The translations under genes were made by a program, and so were the position numbers. From positions 1 through 64,000 of the forward strand of contig CAIXAE010000043.1 of the NCBI GenBank assembly GCA_903917345.1: a stretch of DNA of 64,000 nucleotides, given 5' to 3'. Every line of letters starts with the position of its first letter. Position 1 is the first letter of the stretch. Positions 16,135 to 23,286 of the stretch are shown here, one piece after another. The notes beneath the pieces were generated by a model. The model did not search any database. It was not told the DNA's origin and saw only the letters and a list, made by a program, of their open reading frames with translations. The DNA comes from an uncultured Methylococcaceae bacterium. GTDB taxonomy: Bacteria; Pseudomonadota; Gammaproteobacteria; Methylococcales; Methylomonadaceae.

Positions 16135-16251
16135 AAAACCCAACAGCGCAAACAACAGCGCTGAAAGGTTTTACACCTCTAAAGTGGCTTCGCAGTTATT
16201 AGAGCGTAACGCCTAACAAACCAAGCGGAAAAACACCCGCATGGCTTGTTA
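16135..16251. repeat. Paired-hairpin module A
   Basis: Hairpin one (16135-16172): AAAACC, CAA, CAGCGC, 8-nt loop, GCGCTG, AAA, GGTTTT. Hairpin two (16214-16251): TAACAA, mismatch, CC, AA, GCGG, A-rich loop, CCGC, AT, GG, mismatch, TTGTTA. A 41-nt linker containing GCTTCGCAGTTA joins them. The same architecture, with different but still paired stems and a similar linker, recurs at 16498-16652. The outer ends GGCATAA (16130) and TTATGCC (16249) are also complementary. Confidence 0.75.
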
Positions 16252-16267
16252 TGCCTACACATTGCCA

Positions 16268-16326
16268 CTTATTTATTAAGCCCAATACAGCGAAAAAGCA
16301 CGCTGATTTAGCCTTTAATAAATAAG
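16268..16326. repeat. Hairpin with 12-bp outer stem
   Basis: CTTATTTATTAA (16268-16279) pairs perfectly with TTAATAAATAAG (16315-16326). An inner stem CAGCG/CGCTG (288-292 and 301-305 past 16000) carries an A-rich loop of the same type as the neighbouring hairpins, separated from the outer stem by an unpaired region. Confidence 0.7.
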
Positions 16327-16345
16327 GGTTCTAGCTAGTTTCATA

Positions 16346-16381
16346 AAGCCCAACAGCGGAAAAAGACCCGCTGAAAGGCTT
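16346..16381. repeat. Hairpin of the CAA/AAA-bulge family
   Basis: AAGCC, CAA, CAGCGG, loop AAAAAGAC, CCGCTG, AAA, GGCTT. The layout matches the first hairpin of module A with different outer-stem bases that remain fully paired. Confidence 0.75.
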
Positions 16382-16405
16382 AACAAAACAATCAAAGTCT
16401 ACAGA

Positions 16406-16458
16406 TAACATCAGATGGACAGCGCTCCGGCGATGCCGGGCACTGCCCAACTGTGTTA
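16406..16458. repeat. attC-like imperfect hairpin
   Basis: TAACA (16406-16410) pairs with TGTTA (16454-16458), then CAG/CTG with an extra-helical T at 16411, then TGG/CCA, CAG/CTG and a GC-rich apical stem CCGGC/GCCGG. Short paired boxes broken by mismatches and a single bulged base are the architecture of integron attC sites. No integron integrase is present in the window, and the outer boxes match the attC consensus only partly, so this is a resemblance. Confidence 0.45.
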
Positions 16459-16497
16459 CTCATTAATCAGAGAACAAAAGCCTATCTACATCGGCGC

Positions 16498-16652
16498 AAA
16501 ACCCAACAGTACAACAATTTTTGCTCAGTTTGTTTACGTCCATAACCAAACATCACAAAAACCAGTACTGAAAGGTTTTACACCTCTAGTGTAGCTCCGC
16601 AGTTAGTTAAGCAACGCACTAAACCACAATGGAAAAGCACCATAATGGTTTA
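16498..16652. repeat. Paired-hairpin module B
   Basis: This is the second copy of the module A design. AAAACC-CAA-CAGTAC (16498-16512) pairs with GTACTG-AAA-GGTTTT (16565-16579) around a 52-nt loop. After a 40-nt linker, TAAACC-ACA-ATGG pairs with CCAT-AAT-GGTTTA (16620-16652). Compared with module A, both halves of each altered stem changed together. Confidence 0.75.
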
Positions 16653-17154
16653 TTACTTATGCAGTCTTGCCACCAACCACCCTTGTTTTAACTCACTTCC
16701 GGCCATGCCTTCAGCTCAAACAAAGGCGCGGGGCTATACAACATCATGCCAAGATACATAATACTGACGGTTTATGCGAAATTGCCCCGCCAATAAAGCA
16801 CCGGCGGTTCAAAGTCGCATAATCTGTACTATGTAAAATGGCATTAATGTTGTTAATTCCCGCTCTGGTGTTAAGTGGGTCAGCCTGCCCCAAACCCTGG
16901 TATGTATTCTCGCCTCCGGCTACTCAGTTAAACAGCGGGCGTCGTGCCCGCCCCCGCATCCCTGCGGGGTTCGTTAGGGCCGTGTTTAAAACTCCCGTCC
17001 GGCTCCGCCTACCTGTCAAACAAAAGCGGTTAAACCCAATAAATATCGACAACAGAATAAATCATAAGATGTATCATTATCCATAAGCTCGAACCCAGTA
17101 AAATAAACTAACGCATCATCAGATCAAATTTTTTGTAAACTATAAGTTGACTAA

Positions 17155-17238
17155 TACCCATCTAATGACTATCATTTATCCAACGACACCCCTCACGCAT
17201 TCCGTCAGATCTGCGCACCCCGAGGGGTTTTTCATTTA
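17155..17238 (+). repeat. Terminator-containing repeat, copy 1
   Basis: This is the first of three copies of a sequence holding ACCCCTCACGCATTCCGTC and a terminator: stem ACCCCTC/GAGGGGT followed by TTTTTC. It lies just before the Abi gene. Copies 2 and 3 are at 18695-18778 and 21120-21152. Confidence 0.75.
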
Positions 17239-17250
17239 AGGGCCTTTGAA

Positions 17251-18147
17251 ATGCCAAAACTGCCCTACACAAAACCTGCCTTAAGTATTGATCAACAAAT
17301 TGATCAATTACTCGACCGAGGCATGGTCATAAAAAACCGCCCCCACGCTACGCATTTTCTTAGCCAAATAAATTACTATCGTTTGAGTGCTTATTGGTTA
17401 CCTTTTGAAGAAGATAACAAAACGCATACCTTTAAAAAAGACACCCACTTTGAGCTAGTGCTTGACCTCTATAGCTTTGATCGGGAATTACGCTTATTAG
17501 TGCTTGATGCGATAGAACGCATAGAGGTCGCCATCCGCACGACCTTAGCCTTTCAACTCAGCCATCGTTACGGAACACACCCGCATTTAGACGCAGAATT
17601 ATTTTATGATAATGGGGTCTACCTAGAAAGTCTCAATCGATTACAAAAAGATGTTACCCAAAGCAAAGAAGTATTTATTCAATATTTATTAGAGAACTAC
17701 TCTGAAGCATTGCCGCCTATCTGGGCCGTGGTAGAACTAATGTCACTGGGGCAATTATCTAAATGGTATGCTAATTTAAAAAGCAGAAGTGATCGCAACC
17801 TTATTGCGCATAAATATAATTTTGATGATTTGAATTTGGTATCTTTTCTGCATCATCTAACGATAGTGCGTAACCTCTGCGCACATCACAGTCGCTTATG
17901 GAATCGAGAATTTAGGTTTAGCTTCAAGATACCTAAAAGACGTCCAGACGATCTAGTAGAGGATTTTAACCAGTCATCACAAAAGCGCATTTATAACACC
18001 TTGGTCATGATGCTTTATCTAATGGATAAAATTTCCCCTGATCATCATTGGCGCAAACGCTTAATTGAGAAAATTGACCAACATCAGATAGATACTACGC
18101 GCATGGGCTTTCCAGCCGATTGGAAAACCAAGGCTATTTGGCGTTAA
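17251..18147 (+). CDS. Abi_2 / AbiD-AbiF-type abortive infection protein
   Basis: This 298-residue protein starts LPYTKPALSIDQQIDQLLDR, continues with FLSQINYYRLSAYWLPFEE and LDLYSFDRELRLLVLDAIER, and carries TIVRNLCAHHSRLWNREF, the RxxxxH-type motif of the Abi_2 family. Members (AbiD, AbiF) stop phage growth by abortive infection and are thought to be HEPN-type RNases. The length is normal for the family and all key residues are present. It is preceded by a copy of the terminator repeat. Its 3' 50 codons and downstream DNA are duplicated at 21309-21569. Confidence 0.9.
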   Translation: MPKLPYTKPALSIDQQIDQLLDRGMVIKNRPHATHFLSQINYYRLSAYWLPFEEDNKTHTFKKDTHFELVLDLYSFDRELRLLVLDAIERIEVAIRTTLAFQLSHRYGTHPHLDAELFYDNGVYLESLNRLQKDVTQSKEVFIQYLLENYSEALPPIWAVVELMSLGQLSKWYANLKSRSDRNLIAHKYNFDDLNLVSFLHHLTIVRNLCAHHSRLWNREFRFSFKIPKRRPDDLVEDFNQSSQKRIYNTLVMMLYLMDKISPDHHWRKRLIEKIDQHQIDTTRMGFPADWKTKAIWR

Positions 18148-18236
18148 AGTCTGGCTAGTGATTAGCTACAACTAACTACTCATTAAAATCTCGCTATACC
18201 CCACCAAACCCAACAAAACTTTTTTCAAACTAGCCG
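17976..18236 (+). repeat. Duplicated segment, left copy (3' end of abi plus flank)
   Basis: About 260 bp, nearly identical to 21309-21569 with a constant offset of 3,333 bases. It covers the last 57 codons of the Abi gene and 90 bases downstream. The intact gene is at this copy. Confidence 0.9.
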
Positions 18237-18334
18237 TGCAATTCTATCAACACCATGGTTTTCGTCCCCTTATCGACTTACCCAACGTGCTATTTTTACC
18301 CTTAGCCACAGCAGAAAAGGTATTATTGGCTTAA
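18212..18334 (+). pseudogene. 3' remnant of a GNAT acetyltransferase toxin
   Basis: The frame reads TFFKLAVQFYQHHGF followed by RPL...FLPLATAEKVLL and a stop: the C-terminal end of GNAT-type toxins (TacT/AtaT-like), which acetylate charged tRNAs. The upstream part, including the acetyl-CoA loop, is missing; the fragment joins directly to DNA following the Abi gene. A remnant without function. Confidence 0.65.
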
Positions 18335-18397
18335 CATAAGTCCAGCATACGCCCACACACAAAGCCCTCATTAATCCTAATATCCAACAAATTTGCG

Positions 18398-18598
18398 ATG
18401 ACTCAATTACTCACAGAAAAAATAGCGGCATTATCACCTGAAAGACAGCAACAAATAGCGCGGATGACAGCCGAATTAATAGCTGATGAAACAGCTCAAG
18501 AAGTTAAAGAATGGACTGAAATTGAGAAAATATCGCCTATCGGACACCGCACAGATGCCGACATTAATGAGGCAATACAAGCGTTAAGAGATGAGTAG
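18398..18598 (+). CDS. Small antitoxin-like protein
   Basis: This 66-residue protein begins MTQLLTEKIAALSPERQQQI and has an acidic C-terminal half. The pattern of a short helical antitoxin is suggested by the overlapping start of a second, broken frame (ATG at 18591, eight bases before this stop), the usual antitoxin-toxin layout. No ribosome binding site is obvious. Family not named with confidence. Confidence 0.5.
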   Translation: MTQLLTEKIAALSPERQQQIARMTAELIADETAQEVKEWTEIEKISPIGHRTDADINEAIQALRDE

Positions 18599-18719
18599 TA
18601 AACGGCATGAAGTTTTAGAGGCATGCACCCTCAACCTTATTGAATCAAAACACCATCAAGGCCAAGCCCCCCGCGCATTATTTACGTTGACCCATACCCA
18701 TCCAAAGACTACTATCTAA
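18591..18719 (+). pseudogene. Truncated toxin-like partner
   Basis: The frame starts MSSKRHEVLEACTLNLIESK, overlapping the antitoxin-like gene by eight bases, and runs into copy 2 of the terminator repeat at about 18695, where it stops after 42 codons. It looks like the first third of a second operon gene cut by the repeat. The original family cannot be told. Confidence 0.45.
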
Positions 18720-18778
18720 CCAACAACACCCCTCACGCATTCCGTCTGAACTGCGCACCATGAGGGGTTTTTCATTTT
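18695..18778 (+). repeat. Terminator-containing repeat, copy 2
   Basis: Almost the full length of copy 1 is conserved, including the stem ACCCCTC/GAGGGGT (loop bases differ: ACCATG against ACCCCG) and the T run. It ends at the stop codon of the minus-strand gene that follows. Confidence 0.75.
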
Positions 18779-18959
18779 AGGAATGAGTAACCTGCTCGTT
18801 GGTGTGGTAGATATGCACTATCTCACCGTTTTCAACTACCACGATTGCGGTATTCGTTTGTCTAGCAATTTCTCTCGCACGCAGTGCCGCACGTTCCAAC
18901 GCCACTAAAACGTAACGCATATCCTCATCTTTTGCTTCTGATAAAGGTCTTGGTATCAC
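18777..18959 (-). CDS. Small conserved-looking protein, antitoxin-like
   Basis: This 60-residue protein uses a GTG start at 18959, supported by GGAG six bases upstream. It reads LERAALRAREIARQTNTAIV followed by VVENGEIVHIYH, a helix plus beta-hairpin also seen in small antitoxin-like proteins of toxin-antitoxin loci. No toxin gene adjoins it. It converges on the terminator repeat. Confidence 0.55.
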   Translation of the reverse strand: MIPRPLSEAKDEDMRYVLVALERAALRAREIARQTNTAIVVVENGEIVHIYHTNEQVTHS

Positions 18960-19146
18960 TTGTCACTCCAATCAATCAATTTAGGCACACTATTCGAGTT
19001 TTCGAATCTATTATAGTGGCTACAAAAACTTCTAGACAGAATTACTAATAGTCATATCCCCAGTGATTTAGCTTTAAAATAAAAAATAACTTGATTTATT
19101 GCAGTAAAATTACCAAAATACAGTTAATTTTTCAGTGGAGAGCAAA

Positions 19147-20418
19147 ATGCTAGTCGAATTTAGGGTAAAAAACTTCCGCTCAATCCGCGAAGAGCAATGC
19201 CTGAGTTTCGTAGCGTCGAGCGACAATCTACACCAAGAAACACATTGTCTAGAAACAGGTAAACCGGGGATAGCCCGCTTACTCCGCTCGGCAGTCATTT
19301 ATGGTGCCAACGCCAGTGGCAAAAGTAACCTAATCTATGCCCTGATGACGATGCAACAACTCGTCCTCAACTCCACACGTTTACTTGAAGCTCAGTTTCG
19401 GGAGCATTACACGCCCTTTCTACTGGACAGCGATTCCCGCCAAACACCCACCCAGTTCGAAATAACCCTCATCATTGGCGAACTGCGGTACCAATATGGA
19501 TTCAGTTTTGACGCCGAGCGCATTCATGGTGAATGGTTACTGGTTTATCACTCCAGCAAAGCCCAGCACTGGTTTGAATACCACTATAACCCCGACATCG
19601 GTAAAAATGAGTGGGAACGATTTTCGGTATACTTCAAAGGTGAGAAAAAAGGCCAACGCGAACTCTGGAAGGCCAGTACCAGTGTGCGGTCACTATTTCT
19701 TACCCAAGCCGCGCAGTCCAATAGTCTGCAATTACACCCCCTCTTCAACTGGTTTGCTAATGACCTAACAATTTTCTCTACGCAGGCACCGGTTAACCTC
19801 TTGCCAACCTTGCATAGGTTAGAAGAACCCCAGTACAAAGAATGGGTGCTACGCTTGATGAATGCCGCAGACATTCACATTAGCGACATTCGCGTAGAAA
19901 GTCGTAAAGGCCAGCAGTTTGAATTCAAGTTTGAACCCGGCAAAGCACCCGAACTTAACTCATTTGATGGTGACATGCCTGTCATCGAATTTGGACATAA
20001 AACCAGCGATAACCAAGAGCAATGGTTTGATGCCCGCTTTGAGTCATTCGGCACCCTGCGCCTATTAAGTTACGCCGCCCCGCTACTGGATGCATTGGAA
20101 AATGGCAAACTGATTGTTGTGGATGAATTCGATACCAGTCTACACCCGCTCCTCACCCGCTACATTCTGCGTATGCTCCATAACCCATCACTATCGACTA
20201 AAGGTGCGCAGATGTGGATGACCACGCATGACACCTCATTGCTTGATCCCTATCTAATAAGACGAGACCAAGTTTGGTTTGTCGAAAAAAAGAAAGACCA
20301 AAGCACCGAATTTTACGCACTGATGGACTTTAGCCCACGCAAAAATGAAGCGATTGAACGCGGCTATCTGCAAGGCCGGTACGGCGCCATTCCTTTCCTC
20401 AACGACTTTTTATTTTGA
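19147..20418 (+). CDS. AAA15-family ATPase, partner of RloB
   Basis: This 423-residue ABC/SMC-like ATPase has an N-terminal MLVEFRVKNFRSIREEQ, Walker A VIYGANASGKSNLIYAL and Walker B LIVVDEFDTSLHPLLTRYIL followed by a TTHDTSLL segment. The ATG at 19147 is chosen over the upstream GTG (19135), because the GGAGAG in between is a well-placed ribosome binding site. AAA15 ATPases sense invasion and license a nuclease in OLD, PARIS and related systems. The RloB gene starts nine bases after the stop, so the two surely act together. Confidence 0.9.
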   Translation: MLVEFRVKNFRSIREEQCLSFVASSDNLHQETHCLETGKPGIARLLRSAVIYGANASGKSNLIYALMTMQQLVLNSTRLLEAQFREHYTPFLLDSDSRQTPTQFEITLIIGELRYQYGFSFDAERIHGEWLLVYHSSKAQHWFEYHYNPDIGKNEWERFSVYFKGEKKGQRELWKASTSVRSLFLTQAAQSNSLQLHPLFNWFANDLTIFSTQAPVNLLPTLHRLEEPQYKEWVLRLMNAADIHISDIRVESRKGQQFEFKFEPGKAPELNSFDGDMPVIEFGHKTSDNQEQWFDARFESFGTLRLLSYAAPLLDALENGKLIVVDEFDTSLHPLLTRYILRMLHNPSLSTKGAQMWMTTHDTSLLDPYLIRRDQVWFVEKKKDQSTEFYALMDFSPRKNEAIERGYLQGRYGAIPFLNDFLF

Positions 20419-20427
20419 GGTCTTGGC

Positions 20428-21099
20428 ATGCGCGATAAAAGCATAAAAAACAAACAGCTTGCCAAAGAACGCGCCATAACAGAACGTAAACAAGCAAATC
20501 GCCGCGAAACGGGTTCAGCCCTCATCGTGTGTGAAGGCGAATGCACTGAACCCTATTACCTCAATGGCTTACTCCACCACTTAGGCATCAACAGCGCCAG
20601 TGTAGAAATCATTCAGGGGCAGGCAAAAAGCAATGCCGTGGCCGTGGTAAACCGAGCTCGCGAGCGTTTTAATCAAGCGCCCCGTGATCGCATCTTTGTT
20701 CTAATCGATGCCGAGCAAGATGATCTCAATAAAGCACTTAAACTCTGCAACACACCTTTACAGCGCAGCAATAAGAAAAAAGATTTATCAGAAATACGTA
20801 TCGAACCCATCATCAGCACCCCCTGCTTTGAAGTATGGCTACTCTTGCACTTTCGCTTCTGTGATCAACCTTTTGCGACCTACGACAACGTGCTACCCAT
20901 ATTACAAAAAGAACTATCCAATTACACTAAATCTGATCGAGACATTTTTACCAAAGTTGGCGGAGCAGAAGGGCTACAACGGGCATTACAAAACGCACCA
21001 CGACTGAGGGATTCGATAAATCAAACAGGCGCCACCAGCCCAAGCACCTATATGGATAGCTTGGTAGTAGCACTACAGGATATCGCCCCTAAAGACTGA
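20428..21099 (+). CDS. rloB: RloB family protein (TOPRIM-like nuclease)
   Basis: This 223-residue protein has IVCEGECTEPYYLNGLL near the N-terminus and IFVLIDAEQDD at about residue 90. Together they form the glutamate plus acidic-pair pattern of the TOPRIM-like RloB family. RloB genes were first noted linked to restriction-modification loci. Paired with an AAA15 ATPase it resembles the AriA-AriB layout of PARIS, in which the ATPase cages a TOPRIM nuclease until a phage trigger appears. The exact target here is unknown. Confidence 0.85.
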   Translation: MRDKSIKNKQLAKERAITERKQANRRETGSALIVCEGECTEPYYLNGLLHHLGINSASVEIIQGQAKSNAVAVVNRARERFNQAPRDRIFVLIDAEQDDLNKALKLCNTPLQRSNKKKDLSEIRIEPIISTPCFEVWLLLHFRFCDQPFATYDNVLPILQKELSNYTKSDRDIFTKVGGAEGLQRALQNAPRLRDSINQTGATSPSTYMDSLVVALQDIAPKD

Positions 21100-21119
21100 C
21101 ATAATCCACAGAGAAAACA

Positions 21120-21152
21120 CACAACACCCCTCACGCATTCCGTCAGAACGGC
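21120..21152 (+). repeat. Terminator-containing repeat, copy 3 (truncated)
   Basis: ACAACACCCCTCACGCATTC and a few following bases match copies 1 and 2, but the right half with GAGGGGT and the T run is missing. It lies just after rloB. Confidence 0.65.
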
Positions 21153-21257
21153 ATAAATTAACAAGCCGATTGACATAGATTCCAAGGAGTATAGAATCAA
21201 GTCACTAGCCACGGGACTTGTTGATGAAAATCTCCCCCCGAGGACAGACGACAAATT

Positions 21258-21298
21258 AAAAAAGCCCGCTTTATTTAATATAAAGTGGGCTTTTTTTT
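21258..21298 (+). terminator. Rho-independent terminator after rloB
   Basis: AAAAAAGCCCGCTTTA pairs with TAAAGTGGGCTTTTTT around a short AT loop (one G-T pair), ending in eight T. It could end transcription from both sides, because the A run on the left gives a T run on the minus strand. Confidence 0.85.
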
Positions 21299-21308
21299 GG
21301 TTGTTTTT

Positions 21309-21569
21309 AACACCAAAACGCATCTATAACACCTTGTTCATGATGCTTTATCTAATGGATAAAATTTCCCCTGATCATCATTGGCGCAAACGCTTAATTG
21401 AGAGAATTGATCAACATCAGATAGATACTACACGCATGGGCTTTCCAGCCGACTGGAAAACCAAGGCTATTTGGCGCTAAAGTCTGGCTAGTGATTAGCT
21501 ACAGCTAACTACTCATTAAAATCTCGCTATACCCCACCAAACCCAACAAAACTTTTATCAAACTAGCCG
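21309..21569 (+). repeat. Duplicated segment, right copy
   Basis: Nearly identical to 17976-18236. The copy ends within the GNAT remnant, a few bases after ACTAGCCGT. Together the copies bracket 3.1 kb with the small antitoxin-like genes and the AAA15-RloB pair. Confidence 0.9.
21310..21480 (+). pseudogene. 3' fragment of the Abi_2 gene
   Basis: This open frame encodes the last 57 residues of the protein at 17251-18147, including MMLYLMDKISPDHHWRKRLI, with three or four substitutions. It has no start, no RxxxxH motif and no upstream sequence of the gene. It is a duplication scar. Confidence 0.85.
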
Positions 21570-21741
21570 TATAATACCCATCAACGGGTTAATCTCTGCG
21601 TAGCGGGGGTTGGCTCGTTTTACACCTCATCCCTTATACATCGCTAGATACATGATTATTCAATCAAATATTGTTAGTTATTAAACTTGTAACGCGAACT
21701 TAGCTTTAAGGTACCCAATACTTTGACATGTTTTTAGCGCT

Positions 21742-22311
21742 CTAACATGAATAAAAGTATTTACTAGCTTTACATTTTGTATTGGCCATAAAGTCACTAT
21801 CTTTAAGGGCTTTTTCAATAAGCACTTTCGAATTTGGGATATGAAGTGTAGGGACTTTATACATAGAATCTCTAAACTTCGGGAGGTTATCCCACAAAAC
21901 TTCAATTTGTGGCTTTATCCTCTTACTTTCACAATTAATGATGTCGCTTTTTTCTGTGTAATCTGGATAAACTACAATCACAGGAAGTCCGTTGGTGTTT
22001 ATTCCAAAATCAATTTCCTCTCTCAACGCTTGTGAGTTAGTAGTATATTTACTTAAGAAAAGAATAATATTTTTGGAATTGTTTAATCGTTCACGAAGTC
22101 TAGGTTTTAAAGTACCTTCCCAATTACTTCCATCGCGAACATTGTAATTTTTATCATGTGAGTCAATAAACGGAAAGCCCGCATCTTTAGCTTTCCATGC
22201 CTTCAATAAATTGTAAGAAACAAAATCACGTGCAACATTTGCCCCTAAGTTGTTTAGATTAAAAGGTTCTTTCACGTAAAAAGCTGCATAATTTCCGTTT
22301 TTATATGCCAT
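21742..22311 (-). CDS. thsB: TIR-like protein, ThsB of a type II Thoeris system
   Basis: This 189-residue protein belongs to the MTH538/ThsB-type TIR-like family. It shows YNLLKAWKAKDAGFPFIDSH, LRERLNNSKNIILFLSKYT and ALREEIDFGINTNGLPVIVV; the glutamate in REEI is the likely NADase residue. In Thoeris, ThsB detects phage and makes a cyclic or modified ADP-ribose signal that switches on ThsA. The gene starts two bases after the membrane Macro-domain gene, as in type II Thoeris, where the signal is histidine-ADP-ribose. Family membership is clear; function here is by homology. Confidence 0.85.
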   Translation of the reverse strand: MAYKNGNYAAFYVKEPFNLNNLGANVARDFVSYNLLKAWKAKDAGFPFIDSHDKNYNVRDGSNWEGTLKPRLRERLNNSKNIILFLSKYTTNSQALREEIDFGINTNGLPVIVVYPDYTEKSDIINCESKRIKPQIEVLWDNLPKFRDSMYKVPTLHIPNSKVLIEKALKDSDFMANTKCKASKYFYSC

Positions 22312-22313
22312 AT

Positions 22314-23147
22314 TTAACTGCCTATAGTATTAAATAATATTTGTGTTGAGGTTAGATCAATTTCTTTTTTAATTGATTCATGCAGCACGACATCAACACC
22401 ATTGATAAGGGTTAAATCATCTTTTAAGGAAATTGAAAAAAGCAAAAATTCCAGCAACTTTTGTTTGCTTAGCTTCACTCCCGAATGGCCTGCACCAATA
22501 AGCGGTATGCTAACTTTTCTTCCTTGTGAATTTTGCTCGATGTAAGAGAAGAGGTCGCATAAGACTCTTTGATATTCAGAATTATTAACTTCCGCTCGAT
22601 GATTAGAGTTAAATCTAGTTAAGGCAACCAAATAAAATATCTTGTTGTCACTGATGACCTCACATACTGTACCAAGAGGGTACTTGACCTTATTTCCAGA
22701 CTTTCTTTCTGAATTAATTTCTAGTGGTTTATATTGTGATAGGCCATTCGTAAGTTGTCTTTTTAAATCAACTTCATTACCACCAAAAAACTTTTTAATA
22801 AATTTACCATGTATAGTTTTAGACGATATGATTTTATCGTCAACTGTAGTATCAAAATATTCGTTTACTGGTATGACAATAATTTCATTAGATTCAAACA
22901 GGTCACCAAAAAATATTTTAGCCTTTACATGATCTGATAGGTTTAACTTAATCTTGTTTTTTGATCGATTTGTATAATACGCGAAGATTAGAGACAGAAT
23001 AAAAAGACCAATTAAAAAACTAACAGGACATTTATTTGCCAACTCAGTCATGTTATTTGGCAAAAAAGCCCAAAAAATCGTGACAAAACTACTGATATAA
23101 CCAATTGCCACAAATGTGCTTTCTATAAAATTCGAGATTTTTCGCAT
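22314..23147 (-). CDS. thsA: Membrane-anchored Macro-domain protein, ThsA of type II Thoeris
   Basis: This 277-residue protein has two N-terminal transmembrane segments (FVAIGYISSFVTIFWAF, and CPVSFLIGLFILSLIFAYY), then a Macro-like domain with IIVIPVNEYFDT and VSIPLIGAGHSGVKLS, the ADP-ribose-binding loop. Type II Thoeris effectors have this double-TM plus Macro layout and disrupt the membrane after binding the TIR-made nucleotide. AGGAATA precedes the ATG. A direct neighbour encodes the TIR protein, which makes the pairing convincing. Confidence 0.82.
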   Translation of the reverse strand: MRKISNFIESTFVAIGYISSFVTIFWAFLPNNMTELANKCPVSFLIGLFILSLIFAYYTNRSKNKIKLNLSDHVKAKIFFGDLFESNEIIVIPVNEYFDTTVDDKIISSKTIHGKFIKKFFGGNEVDLKRQLTNGLSQYKPLEINSERKSGNKVKYPLGTVCEVISDNKIFYLVALTRFNSNHRAEVNNSEYQRVLCDLFSYIEQNSQGRKVSIPLIGAGHSGVKLSKQKLLEFLLFSISLKDDLTLINGVDVVLHESIKKEIDLTSTQILFNTIGS

Positions 23148-23286
23148 TATTCCTCATATGCTCTAACAAGTGATTGCCTAAATAATTCATACTTTTTTGA
23201 ATTCTATGGAACATAAGTATCGTTCATTTAATCGCCCCTTATTAACTCCGACCTTCGGAATAATCAACACAAGGCACGTAAAATCA

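Larger units (their letters stand above)
15785..17154. other. Gene-free region with hairpin array
   Basis: No gene is supported here. Bases 15785-16080 are AT-rich promoter-like DNA of the upstream operon. Bases 16128-16660 hold at least seven strong hairpins of common design (listed separately). Bases 16900-17000 are GC-rich with two further perfect stems, GCGGGC/GCCCGC and CCCCGC/GCGGGG. A frame at 16838-17086 starts with a hydrophobic stretch but lacks a ribosome binding site and runs through these stems. Confidence 0.6.

Noticed and set aside
16838-17086. 82-codon frame with hydrophobic start and a lipobox-like LSGSAC
   Set aside because: It reads through two perfect GC-rich hairpins and a proline/arginine-rich stretch, without a ribosome binding site; coding is unlikely.
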